A stretch of 64,000 nucleotides of DNA from Frigoribacterium faeni (GCF_011761235.1 NZ_JAAOYW010000003.1:1-64000), one strand, 5' to 3'. Positions 16,653 through 24,773 are shown, counted from the first letter of the stretch. Program-made: numbers and translations. Notes: generated by a model from the sequence alone, not told the origin.

Positions 16653-17468
16653 ATGACGGGGTCTCCCTTACGTTGGGCGGGAAGCAAGAGGAGTCTCTTG
16701 CCGTACATCCGTGCCGCTATGCCCGAAAGTTTCAATTCGTATCTGGAACCATTCATGGGGTCGGCATGTGTATTCTTCGACGTGGCTCCTCAGCGCGCCA
16801 CCCTCTCAGACTTCAACCTCGAACTCGTGGATTTTTTCCGAGTTTTACGAGATAGCCCATCGCGGCTTTATAAATCATTCACCTCGTGGTCAATATCGGG
16901 TGACGACTACTATGATGTTCGCAGCCTTGACCCAGGGGATCTAGATACTGAAGAGCGCGCTGCGCGCTTCCTCTACTTGAATAGGTTCGCGTTTAACGGC
17001 GTTTACAGGACTAATCGTCAAGGTGTGTTCAACGTACCCAAGGGTGCGCGCACAGGCAGAATTCCCTCTCACGAAGAACTACTAGTAGCATCTCGACTCT
17101 TAGTGGGCAAGGAGATCAACCATGCTGACTATCTTGCTACTACGTCAGAAGCGGGGAAGGGTGACTTTGTATATCTGGATCCGCCTTACCGTAATGAGTC
17201 ACGACCGACCTATGGTGAGTATGGCTATGGCTCATTCGGCCTCGAAGAGGATGTGCAATCCCTAGCTGTCGAACTAGACCGCCTTGACCGCCTTGGTGCT
17301 TTCGTAATGCTGTCTTTTAATGACGACTCGGGGTTGGAACAAGTGCTGGATAACTGGTTTACCACGCGTGTCTCACGCCGGCGCAACGTGGCGGGGGTCG
17401 CAAAGGCGAGAACAGAATTGCGGGGAGAAATTCTCTCAACGAACTATGGTCGAGGTAGCAATGCTTAG
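16653..17468 (+). CDS. Dam-like (D12 class) DNA N6-adenine methyltransferase
   Basis: A 271-aa DNA adenine methyltransferase. The SAM-binding segment is PLRWAGSKRSLLPYI (5-19), then YLEPFMGSACVFF (30-42), SDFNLELVDFF (52-62), the D12-typical NGVYRTNRQGVFNVPKG (115-131) and the catalytic motif DPPY (176-179, in FVYLDPPYRN). ATG 16653 is chosen because the family's N-terminus starts there and AAGAGAAGG precedes it; 54 upstream in-frame codons look non-coding. Composition is AT-rich for this genome, and codon 6 is TTA. The stop overlaps the next gene by 8 bp. No restriction enzyme is adjacent. It may protect host DNA from the other island proteins; the target sequence is unknown. Confidence 0.9.
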   Translation: MTGSPLRWAGSKRSLLPYIRAAMPESFNSYLEPFMGSACVFFDVAPQRATLSDFNLELVDFFRVLRDSPSRLYKSFTSWSISGDDYYDVRSLDPGDLDTEERAARFLYLNRFAFNGVYRTNRQGVFNVPKGARTGRIPSHEELLVASRLLVGKEINHADYLATTSEAGKGDFVYLDPPYRNESRPTYGEYGYGSFGLEEDVQSLAVELDRLDRLGAFVMLSFNDDSGLEQVLDNWFTTRVSRRRNVAGVAKARTELRGEILSTNYGRGSNA

Positions 17469-18645
17469 GGTCGCCGTCCTTAGCGACGTCCATGCATTTT
17501 CAAAGGCTCAACTCGAGGAGGGCCAGTCACGCCCTTCGTTTGTAGAAATCTCGAATCCCGATAACCCGGCTAATAACCCGTTTACTGCGCTGCACGAACT
17601 GATTGCGCGGGAGGGGCTCAAGGCCGATGTTCTTGTGTCGGGTGGTGACTTGGGTGATAAAGCATCACCCCAAGCCTTGACCTACGCGTGGAATGAGATT
17701 CGTCGGGTTCGGGCAGCCCTTTCTGCAGATGTGATGCTCGCAGCAACAGGCAATCACGACATGGACTCGCGAGCCATAAACGGATTTGATGCGAGGGGTG
17801 CGCTCCAAGGTCTCGAAGGGTATCCGTTTGAGGATGAGAATTTGCGCGACGCGTATTGGGCCAATAATGCCCTAGTGCAGCACCACGGAGCTTTCCGCTC
17901 CATTCTGCTGAACAGTGCGGCCTACCATGGTTACTCCGATGAATGGCAGCGGGGGCGCGTCTCGGCAAGAACACGCGATTATTTGAGAAACAAGCTGTCA
18001 GCAACGACCGACCCCGGTTTAAACGTCTTGGTGACTCATCATCACCTCTACCCATTGGGCGTCTCGAACCTCGGCGACCACAGTGAGATGCAGGAGGCTC
18101 CTGCTCTCTTGGAGCTGCTGTCGAGCGGCGATTTCGGTTCTTGGCTTGTGATCCACGGCCACCGGCATTGGCCTAGTGTCAGCAGGGCAAGCGGTGGTCA
18201 AGGTGCGCCTATTGTTTTCTCGGCAGGGAGTTTCTCCGCTGTCCTCTATGACGAGATCCAAGACAAAGCGCGCAACCAGTTCTACATCCTCGACATCGAG
18301 GAGAATGATGTCGGCCACAGAGTGCGCGGGACATTTCGCGCCTGGGATTGGATTTCTGATCAAGGTTTTCAACCCGCGCAGGAACGCTCGGGTTTACCTC
18401 ACCTCGGTGGGTTCGGGGGTGCGAAAACCGGTGCTGAGTTAGCCGACGAAGTTGCGGCAATGTACACGGGTTCCGGTCTTCCGTTTATGCAATACAGCGC
18501 CCTTGTCGGCGCGATACCTGACCTGCGTTTTGCCATGCCTTCGGATTTTGAGGCATTCAAAAGCAGATTACGAGACCATCATTCGCTTCGTGTCTTATCA
18601 GATGAGGGCTTGCCGCAACAGGTAGGAAAGGGATCAGCTTCATGA
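17461..18645 (+). CDS. calcineurin-like metallophosphoesterase
   Basis: A 394-aa two-metal phosphoesterase with all five blocks visible: SDVH (8-11), GGDLGD (61-66), TGNHD (96-100), VTHHHL (191-196) and HGHRH (232-236). Members include Mre11/SbcD-type nucleases, cyclic-nucleotide phosphodiesterases and protein phosphatases; the sequence alone does not choose. The ~120-residue C-terminal region (HLGGFGGAKTG... onward) was not recognised and may be a partner-binding domain. The ATG at 17461 has GAGGT about 7 nt upstream and overlaps the methyltransferase stop; an ATG at 17446 is less likely. Its end overlaps the ATPase start (ATGA). A nuclease or nucleotide-cleaving effector role in a defence operon is plausible but inferred. 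Confidence 0.85.
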   Translation: MLRVAVLSDVHAFSKAQLEEGQSRPSFVEISNPDNPANNPFTALHELIAREGLKADVLVSGGDLGDKASPQALTYAWNEIRRVRAALSADVMLAATGNHDMDSRAINGFDARGALQGLEGYPFEDENLRDAYWANNALVQHHGAFRSILLNSAAYHGYSDEWQRGRVSARTRDYLRNKLSATTDPGLNVLVTHHHLYPLGVSNLGDHSEMQEAPALLELLSSGDFGSWLVIHGHRHWPSVSRASGGQGAPIVFSAGSFSAVLYDEIQDKARNQFYILDIEENDVGHRVRGTFRAWDWISDQGFQPAQERSGLPHLGGFGGAKTGAELADEVAAMYTGSGLPFMQYSALVGAIPDLRFAMPSDFEAFKSRLRDHHSLRVLSDEGLPQQVGKGSAS

Positions 18646-20474
18646 CTGCGTCCACCACGTCGGACTTCCTCGCGACTGCCAACGCGAGATTTCGGTCGCC
18701 GACCACGATAGCTCGAAGTTTTATTCCCCCGGAGCAATTTCGTCGTCTCGCCAAGCCATCTCACACGGTCATGGTCGGGCCGAGGGGGAGTGGAAAGACG
18801 ACGTTGCTTAAGATGCTAACTCCGGAGGCTCTGGCGGAGGCAGCTCACAGCAAGCGCTTTCGCCTTGAGTCTGGTTTGCAATTTACTGGAATATTCATTC
18901 CTTCAGATATAGCATGGAGTAAACAGCTTCAGACGTATTCGAAATGGAACTTACCGGCAGAACTGTCGAGTGAGATATTTGAGGCCTCTTTTACGACTTC
19001 CGTCTTGCGCAGCTTTGCTGCTGCGCTCCATGATCGATTCACTCGACCCGTGCCGGCCACTTGGCTGGGCATTCAGCGCGTCACACTCGATCCTGGTGCC
19101 GAGTCGCAGTTGGCTCAAGCCCTAGCTGATCTTTGGTCCCTCAATTTACGTATACCTAGCCTGCTAGGGCTTAAGGCGGCTACTGCTGAGAGAATCGTCG
19201 ACCTTGGTCGTATGGCCGCGCAACTTCATCGAACCGCGGCGACCGATGTAGTCGATGAGCGTCTCTTGTTGGGGCCCCTCGTTCCCCAACTGACTCTGGC
19301 GCTTGACACGCTCGAGGCACTCGTGCCGCAGGTGGCGGGGGAAAAGTGGGGGCTTCTATTTGACGAGCTTGAATTAGCTCCGCCGGAGACACGAAAGTCA
19401 CTCATTGCGTCCATGAGGAGCGTCGATGAGAGGTTGATATTTAAGTTGGCCATCGCCCCTTACGCCTCAGATCTGTCTGAACTCGTTTCGGCCGTCGCGG
19501 CAATGCCCGGCCATGATCACGAAGAGATCTGGCTTAGCTACGGACACAAAGCACAGGCCATGGAGTTCAGTTATGAACTCATGCGAGCCTTAGTGCGTGA
19601 CAGATATGGGCAAGCTGTTTCGTTGGAGTCCCTCCTTGGTAGTGCAGTATTCCCGCTAGATGATGAGGGGCTTGAATCGGCTGATGGGGTAAGTGGCACG
19701 CAGGAGGAGTTCGTTCGAGACTTGCATACGAGTGACAAGACTTTTCGAGCTTATGTTGCGCGGGTCGCAGGGGGAATCGAAGAACTTCTTTCGAGTACGG
19801 GACAAAAGCGGTCCCAGAACCTCCGGAAGGTCTTGCCACTTGTGATCGTTCGCGTGGCTTTTCGAACCCCAGATAATTCTGATGCCGCTCGCGGCTCTCG
19901 GCGCACGCGTACCCGCAAGAACCCTTATATCTACTCGGGTATGACTGCGCTCTCAACGTTACTGGAAGGAAATCCTCGATGGATTATCGGCGTGCTATCA
20001 ACGCTGTTTGCCGAGATGCCAAGTCGGGTTTCAAGTTCTGAACAAAATGCTGAGATAGCTCGAACTCGGAATGCCTTCCGGGCAATGCTCTCGACCATTC
20101 CCGTACCAAATTCAGTTGATACGCGGCGAGGTCTTCTCTCCCTGATTAATAGCGTGGGTGAAACCTTCAGAGAGTCAGTGATTATCGAACCCTTCAACCC
20201 AGACCCAGTGGGAAGTTTTATCGTTGACAACAATGCTTCTGCAGCCCTGATCGAAGCTCTGGGGAGCGCAGTTAATGCTGGGGCTATCGTTTATGTTCCT
20301 GATAGCGCGGGGGCGGGGCTCCTAAGCTCCATGAAAGGAAAGCGTTTTAGATTGAGTTACTTGCTGGCAACTCAGTATCAGCTTCCACTACGACTCGAAC
20401 GCAGCACATCACTGCGAACGATACTGACCCAATCAAACAAACAGACGCCTCTTGAGTTGTTTACTGATGAGTAG
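18642..20474 (+). CDS. large P-loop ATPase of the island (ORC/AAA- or STAND-like)
   Basis: A 610-aa protein with Walker A GPRGSGKT (46-53) inside a THTVMVGPRGSGKTTLLKML-like start and Walker B WGLLFDELE (236-244). The long spacing between these motifs and the N-terminal pattern resemble ORC/CDC6-like or KAP/STAND-type AAA ATPases found in defence loci, but I cannot name a family. The C-terminal half (about 290-610) has no recognised catalytic motif; it is rich in helices and has a basic patch RGSRRTRTRKN near 415. No membrane segments. The start overlaps the phosphoesterase stop and the stop overlaps the next gene by 8 bp. TTA leucine codons occur (e.g. residue 104). It could sense or translocate invading DNA for the phosphoesterase. 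Confidence 0.75.
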   Translation: MTASTTSDFLATANARFRSPTTIARSFIPPEQFRRLAKPSHTVMVGPRGSGKTTLLKMLTPEALAEAAHSKRFRLESGLQFTGIFIPSDIAWSKQLQTYSKWNLPAELSSEIFEASFTTSVLRSFAAALHDRFTRPVPATWLGIQRVTLDPGAESQLAQALADLWSLNLRIPSLLGLKAATAERIVDLGRMAAQLHRTAATDVVDERLLLGPLVPQLTLALDTLEALVPQVAGEKWGLLFDELELAPPETRKSLIASMRSVDERLIFKLAIAPYASDLSELVSAVAAMPGHDHEEIWLSYGHKAQAMEFSYELMRALVRDRYGQAVSLESLLGSAVFPLDDEGLESADGVSGTQEEFVRDLHTSDKTFRAYVARVAGGIEELLSSTGQKRSQNLRKVLPLVIVRVAFRTPDNSDAARGSRRTRTRKNPYIYSGMTALSTLLEGNPRWIIGVLSTLFAEMPSRVSSSEQNAEIARTRNAFRAMLSTIPVPNSVDTRRGLLSLINSVGETFRESVIIEPFNPDPVGSFIVDNNASAALIEALGSAVNAGAIVYVPDSAGAGLLSSMKGKRFRLSYLLATQYQLPLRLERSTSLRTILTQSNKQTPLELFTDE

Positions 20475-21378
20475 GCCAATGAGGGTCCGGAGTCTGCCGA
20501 TGGCTGAGCGATATGATCTCCTTATTACAAGTGTTGGTTACGAGGCGCGAAGCAGGTACATCGCTGAGATCGTCGGTACCGTTGCAGCACGCAAGGTGGC
20601 CTTTAACTTTGACAGTCCAGGCGTCTTGAGTTTCGACCAAAACCTGCGTGTAGTTCGTGCACTTGGCTTCGAGGTTAGGCCGATCGATGATCAGTTCGCG
20701 GGCGCCCTTCGGCGTCTCTTAGAAGACGCGACGGACCAAGGTGTCCGAGCGATTGGGATAGATATTTCCAGCCTTACTAAATTCCACATTGCGGAGGTTG
20801 TTGATGTGTTCCATGAATCTAATCTTGAGTTGAGTGTTGATTTTCTCTACGCCCCGGCAAGTAGTGCTTCGTGGGTTCCCGTCGATGCCCCAATACAATA
20901 TGCCGAACCAATCCATCCTGCGTTTGCCTCTTGGACGGATGACCCGCTCCTTCCACTCGTGGCCGTCATCGGGACGGGCGCGGAGGCTAATTTGGCCCTG
21001 GGCGTAGCTGAGCAACTTGACGTGTCGGGTGTTTATGCTTTTAGCCCCTCCGGCGCGGATGCCGAGTTTGACAGAATCAGTGCGGATGCCAATCACGATT
21101 TTTTCCTAGCAAACTATGTCGTGCGATCATCTACGTACGACCTCCTTGCTCCGTTTGAATTATTTTCACGTCTAGAGTCGCTTCTGTACGGGCTGACCGC
21201 TGAGACCCGCATAGCTCTCGTGCCTCTCGGGCCGAAAATATTCGCGCTGTGCTCTCTTCTGGCCTCTCTCGCTTCCGGGCGAGCGGCCACCGTCTGGAGA
21301 TTCTCATTTGGGGTGGCAGAAAGGCCCGCGGACGTACAAGCTGCCGGCGTGGTCGTGTCACTTCGAGTTACTTGGTAA
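20467..21378 (+). CDS. unrecognised two-lobed Rossmann-like protein of the island
   Basis: A protein of 303 aa that I do not recognise. It has two sets of alternating hydrophobic strands and helices: lobe 1 YDLLITSVGYEARSRYI (16-32), VRAIGIDISSLTKFHIAEV and LSVDFLYAP; lobe 2 LVAVIGTGAEANLAL, SGVYAFSPSG and IALVPLGPKIFALCSLLAS. The Ser/Gly-rich turns at strand ends (TSVGYEARS, DISSLTK, GTGAEAN) look like nucleotide- or small-ligand-binding loops, possibly CARF-like, but this is conjecture. The ATG at 20467 overlaps the ATPase stop (ATGAGTAG). Alternatives are ATG 20479 or 20501, the latter with GGAG upstream. TTA codons are used. It is always-coupled-looking with the ATPase. Confidence 0.6.
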   Translation: MSRPMRVRSLPMAERYDLLITSVGYEARSRYIAEIVGTVAARKVAFNFDSPGVLSFDQNLRVVRALGFEVRPIDDQFAGALRRLLEDATDQGVRAIGIDISSLTKFHIAEVVDVFHESNLELSVDFLYAPASSASWVPVDAPIQYAEPIHPAFASWTDDPLLPLVAVIGTGAEANLALGVAEQLDVSGVYAFSPSGADAEFDRISADANHDFFLANYVVRSSTYDLLAPFELFSRLESLLYGLTAETRIALVPLGPKIFALCSLLASLASGRAATVWRFSFGVAERPADVQAAGVVVSLRVTW

Positions 21379-21547
21379 ATTCGCGCCTTCTTGGCTTTCT
21401 GGCTGCACTGGTTGGTGCCGATGTCTCGCCCGCGAGGAGATGTAGCCTGCGTCTCAGCCAGATGGTCTCCCCGCAGTCCGCCCTGGTGCTTAGGCTCCCA
21501 GGTGCCCGGAGGTGTCTGCCACAATCATCATTGCGCGATTAGCGCGG
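21379..21547. other. right junction of the island, upstream of tRNA-Gln
   Basis: Composition returns to high GC within about 50 bp. No integrase, transposase or clear direct repeat of the tRNA is visible. A TAGCCT hexamer at about 21445 and CACAAT at 21520-21525 might be promoter -10 elements, the latter for tRNA-Gln, but neither has a convincing -35. Confidence 0.35.
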
Positions 21548-21619
21548 TCCGCCATGGTGTAACGGCAGCACGACAGCCTTTGGAGCTGTTAGGTCCAGGT
21601 TCGAATCCTGGTGGCGGAG
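21548..21619 (+). tRNA. tRNA-Gln (anticodon UUG)
   Basis: A 72-nt cloverleaf: acceptor arms TCCGCCA/TGGCGGA, anticodon stem ACAGC/GCTGT with loop CTTTGGA giving anticodon TTG (reads CAA), T-arm CCAGG-TTCGAAT-CCTGG, discriminator G. CCA is not encoded. It lies just before DUF4126 and glmU, a common actinobacterial arrangement, and marks the core side of the island's right edge. Confidence 0.95.
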
Positions 21620-21653
21620 CCGGCCGATCCGGCCCCCGGGCCGCCCGCGTCGA

Positions 21654-21659
21654 TAGCCT
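21654..21659 (+). promoter_or_regulatory. -10 element of the DUF4126 gene
   Basis: TAGCCT ends 6 nt before the ATG at 21666, another leaderless arrangement. Confidence 0.5.
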
Positions 21660-21665
21660 GCGGCC

Positions 21666-22160
21666 ATGCCCTCCACCGCTCTCTCCCCCCTCGCCCGCGC
21701 CGCCCTGCTCGGCGTCCTCAGCGGCGCCCGCTCGGCCACCCCGTTCGCCGGCCTGGCCCTCGCGCGCGACAGCCGCACCGTCATCGGCAGCTGGCAGGAG
21801 TGGGCGCTGTTCCGCTCGCCGATCGGCCGGGTCATCGCCGTGGCGGCCGGGGCCGGCGAGCTCGTGGGCGACAAGCTGCCCTCGACGCCGAGCCGCGTCG
21901 CCGGCGGCGCCCTGTTCGGCCGCATCGCGGCGGGCGCCGTCGTCGGCCTCGCCATGGGCACGACCCAGCTGCGGGCCGACCGCCGCCTGCAGGGCGCCCT
22001 GGTCGGAGCGGCGGGCGCCCTCGTGGGCAGCTTCGCGGGGTACCTCGGCCGCAAGGCCGTCGTCGAGCGCACGGGCCTGCCCGACCTCGCCGTCGCGCTG
22101 GTCGAGGACGCCCTCACGGTCGGCGGCACCGCGGCCGTGCTGCGCGCGCCTCGCCGCTGA
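21666..22160 (+). CDS. DUF4126-like small membrane protein
   Basis: A 164-aa protein with a family-typical start (ARAALLGVLSGARSATPFAGLAL) and the GELVGDKLPSTPSRV segment (about 71-85) seen in DUF4126 proteins. Several Gly/Ala-rich hydrophobic stretches suggest membrane insertion. Function is unknown for the family. The ATG follows a TAGCCT hexamer by 6 nt, with no Shine-Dalgarno sequence. It lies between tRNA-Gln and glmU. Confidence 0.72.
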   Translation: MPSTALSPLARAALLGVLSGARSATPFAGLALARDSRTVIGSWQEWALFRSPIGRVIAVAAGAGELVGDKLPSTPSRVAGGALFGRIAAGAVVGLAMGTTQLRADRRLQGALVGAAGALVGSFAGYLGRKAVVERTGLPDLAVALVEDALTVGGTAAVLRAPRR

Positions 22161-22321
22161 CGTCCTTCCTCCCCAGCGCGAGCCGGGCCGCCGAGGTCGC
22201 TCCTCCCCAGGGGCCGGCCGGCCCGACCGCCGCACCGGACACGTCCTGCCGACCCGCGCCTCCTCGTCCGCCCGTGGGAGGATCGCCGGTGATCGACGCA
22301 CGAACCCCACCTAGGAGACCC

Positions 22322-23755
22322 ATGCCCGAACGCAGCCTCGCCGTCGTCGTCCTCGCCGCAGGCCAGGGCACGCGCATGAAGTCCTCGACCCCGAAGGTGC
22401 TGCACCGGCTGGCCGGCCTGCCGCTGATCCAGCACGTGCTCGAGACCGCCGGCGCGCTGCAGCCCGAGCACCTCGTCGCCGTCGTGCGGCACGAGCGCGA
22501 CCTCGTCGTCACGAGCGTCGTCGAGACGAGCCCCGGCGCCCTCATCGTCGACCAGGACGACGTGCCCGGCACCGGCCGCGCCGTCGAGCAGGCCGTCGAG
22601 GCGCTCCCCGCCGACTTCGACGGCGACGTCGTCGTCGTCAGCGCCGACGTGCCGTTCCTCGACCACGCCACCCTCGGCGCCCTCCTCGACCAGCACCGCG
22701 AGGAGGCGGCGGCCGCGACGCTGCTGTCGGCCGTCCTCCCCGACGCCCACGGCTACGGCCGCGTGGTCCGTCGCTCGTCGGGAGACGTCGAGCGCATCGT
22801 CGAGCACAAGGACGCCACCGAGGAGGAGCGGCAGCTGCGGGAGATCAACTCCGGCACGTACGCCTTCACCGTCGCGGCCCTGCGCACCCACCTGCCCCGC
22901 GTCGGCTCGGCCAACGCGCAGAACGAGAAGTACGTCACCGACGTCGTCGGCCTGCTCACCGCGGCGGGCGAGCGCGTCTCGGCCCGCGCCGTCGACGAGA
23001 CCTGGCGGCTCGAGGGCATCAACGACCGCGTGCAGCTCGCCGCCGCGGCCCGGCGCCTCAACGACCGCATCGTCGAGCACTGGCAGCGCGAGGGCGTCAG
23101 CATCGTCGACCCGCAGACCACCTGGATCGACCGCGACGTCTCGCTCAGCCCCGACGTCGAGCTGCTGCCCGGCACGCAGCTCAAGGGCGCGACCTGGGTC
23201 GCGACCGGCGCGGTCGTCGGCCCCGACACGACCCTGGTCGACACCGAGGTGGGCGAGGGCGCGGTGGTGAAGCGCACCGACGCGACCCTCGCCGTCATCG
23301 GGGCCCGCGCCTCCGTGGGCCCCTTCGCCTTCCTGCGACCCGGCACCGTGCTCGGCGAGGGCGGCAAGATCGGCACGTTCGTCGAGACGAAGAACGCCGA
23401 CATCGGCGCCGGCTCGAAGGTGCCGCACCTCAGCTACATCGGCGACACCGAGGTCGGCACCGACAGCAACATCGGCGCCGGCACGATCACCGCGAACTAC
23501 GACGGCGTCGACAAGCACCGCACCGAGGTCGGGTCGAACGTGCGCACCGGGTCGCACAACGTGTTCGTCGCCCCCGTTAGGATTGGCGACGGAGCGTACT
23601 CAGGCGCAGGGACGGTCGTCCGCAAGGACGTGCCGGCCGGCGCGCTGGCCTTGAGCATCGCCCCACAGCGCAATGCGAGCGGATGGGTCGAGGCGAACCG
23701 CCCCGGCTCCGCGGCTGCCCAGGCCGCCGCCCGCGCCGAACGAACGACCGACTGA
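22322..23755 (+). CDS. glmU: bifunctional GlcN-1-P acetyltransferase / UDP-GlcNAc pyrophosphorylase
   Basis: Cytoplasmic enzyme (477 aa) making UDP-N-acetylglucosamine for peptidoglycan. The N-terminal uridylyltransferase domain shows VVLAAGQGTRMKSSTPKVLH; the C-terminal left-handed beta-helix shows hexapeptide repeats and the active-site region VKRTDATLAVIGARASVGPFAFLRPG and TITANYDGVDKHRT. A TAGGAG site at 22312 precedes the ATG. Oddity: codons from about 23575 to 23700 suddenly include AGG, ATT, TCA, TTG, CCA and AAT, unlike the rest of the gene, suggesting an embedded regulatory signal for prs 40 bp downstream. Confidence 0.95.
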   Translation: MPERSLAVVVLAAGQGTRMKSSTPKVLHRLAGLPLIQHVLETAGALQPEHLVAVVRHERDLVVTSVVETSPGALIVDQDDVPGTGRAVEQAVEALPADFDGDVVVVSADVPFLDHATLGALLDQHREEAAAATLLSAVLPDAHGYGRVVRRSSGDVERIVEHKDATEEERQLREINSGTYAFTVAALRTHLPRVGSANAQNEKYVTDVVGLLTAAGERVSARAVDETWRLEGINDRVQLAAAARRLNDRIVEHWQREGVSIVDPQTTWIDRDVSLSPDVELLPGTQLKGATWVATGAVVGPDTTLVDTEVGEGAVVKRTDATLAVIGARASVGPFAFLRPGTVLGEGGKIGTFVETKNADIGAGSKVPHLSYIGDTEVGTDSNIGAGTITANYDGVDKHRTEVGSNVRTGSHNVFVAPVRIGDGAYSGAGTVVRKDVPAGALALSIAPQRNASGWVEANRPGSAAAQAAARAERTTD

Positions 23756-23795
23756 CCCCGTCGGGTTGGCCCTGCGGGGCCGGAGAGCGAGTGAC

Positions 23796-24773
23796 GTGTC
23801 CGGAATCAAGATCACCGGCGAGAACCGACTCGTTCTGGTCTCGGGGCGTGCACACCCCGAGCTGGCGAACCAGATCGCGGCCGAGCTCGGCTCCGAGCTG
23901 ATCCCGACCGACGCGCGCACGTTCGCGAACGGCGAGCTCTACGCCCGCTTCGACGAGAGCGTCCGCGGCGCCGACGCGTTCGTGATCCAGTCGCACTCGG
24001 CCCCGATCAACGAGTGGCTCATGGAGCAGCTGATCATGGTCGACGCCCTCAAGCGCGCCTCGGCGAAGCGCATCACGGTCGTCGCGCCGTTCTACCCCTA
24101 CGCCCGGCAGGACAAGAAGGGCCGCGGCCGCGAGCCGATCTCGGCCCGCCTCGTCGCCGACCTCTTCAAGGCCGCCGGCGCCCACCGCATCATGAGCGTC
24201 GACCTGCACGCCCCGCAGATCCAGGGCTTCTTCGACGGCCCCGTCGACCACCTCTTCGCCATGCCGGTGCTGCTCGAGCACTTCCGCACCAAGCTCGACA
24301 ACAGCACCCTCACCGTCGTCTCGCCCGACATGGGCCGCGTGCGCGTCGCCGACATCTGGAGCGAGAAGCTCGACGCCCCCCTCGCGATCATCCACAAGCG
24401 CCGCGACCCGCTCGTGCCCAACCAGGTCACCGTGCACGAGATCGTCGGCGAGGTCGAGGGGCGGGTCTGCCTGCTCGTCGACGACCTGATCGACACCGGG
24501 CGCACCATCGTCAAGGCCGCCGAGGCCCTCAAGGCCGCCGGCGCGATCGGGGTCGTCGTCGCCGCCACGCACGCCGTGTTCAGCGACCCTGCCCCCGAGA
24601 TCCTCAGCAGCGCGGCCATCGACTCGGTCGTCGTCACCGACACCCTGCCGCTGACCGATCACCAGAAGTTCGACAAGCTCGAGGTCCTGCCGATCGCGCC
24701 CCTCATCGCCCGGGCGATCCACGAGGTGTTCGACAACGGGTCGGTCACCTCGATGTTCGACGGCGCGGCGTAG
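23796..24773 (+). CDS. prs: ribose-phosphate diphosphokinase
   Basis: Makes PRPP from ribose-5-phosphate and ATP for purine, pyrimidine, histidine and tryptophan synthesis (in actinobacteria PRPP also feeds arabinan precursors). The 325-aa protein has FANGELYARFDESVRG, PYARQDKKGRGREPISARLVA, DLHAPQIQGFF and the PRPP-binding signature VDDLIDTGRTI. The GTG at 23796 gives the usual N-terminus and follows glmU by 40 bp, the conserved glmU-prs order. Confidence 0.95.
   Translation: MSGIKITGENRLVLVSGRAHPELANQIAAELGSELIPTDARTFANGELYARFDESVRGADAFVIQSHSAPINEWLMEQLIMVDALKRASAKRITVVAPFYPYARQDKKGRGREPISARLVADLFKAAGAHRIMSVDLHAPQIQGFFDGPVDHLFAMPVLLEHFRTKLDNSTLTVVSPDMGRVRVADIWSEKLDAPLAIIHKRRDPLVPNQVTVHEIVGEVEGRVCLLVDDLIDTGRTIVKAAEALKAAGAIGVVVAATHAVFSDPAPEILSSAAIDSVVVTDTLPLTDHQKFDKLEVLPIAPLIARAIHEVFDNGSVTSMFDGAA

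Noticed and set aside
16499-21547. Prophage or integrative element with recombinase
   Set aside because: No integrase, capsid, replication or transposase gene and no att-like direct repeat at tRNA-Gln were found. Only the four-gene cargo is present.
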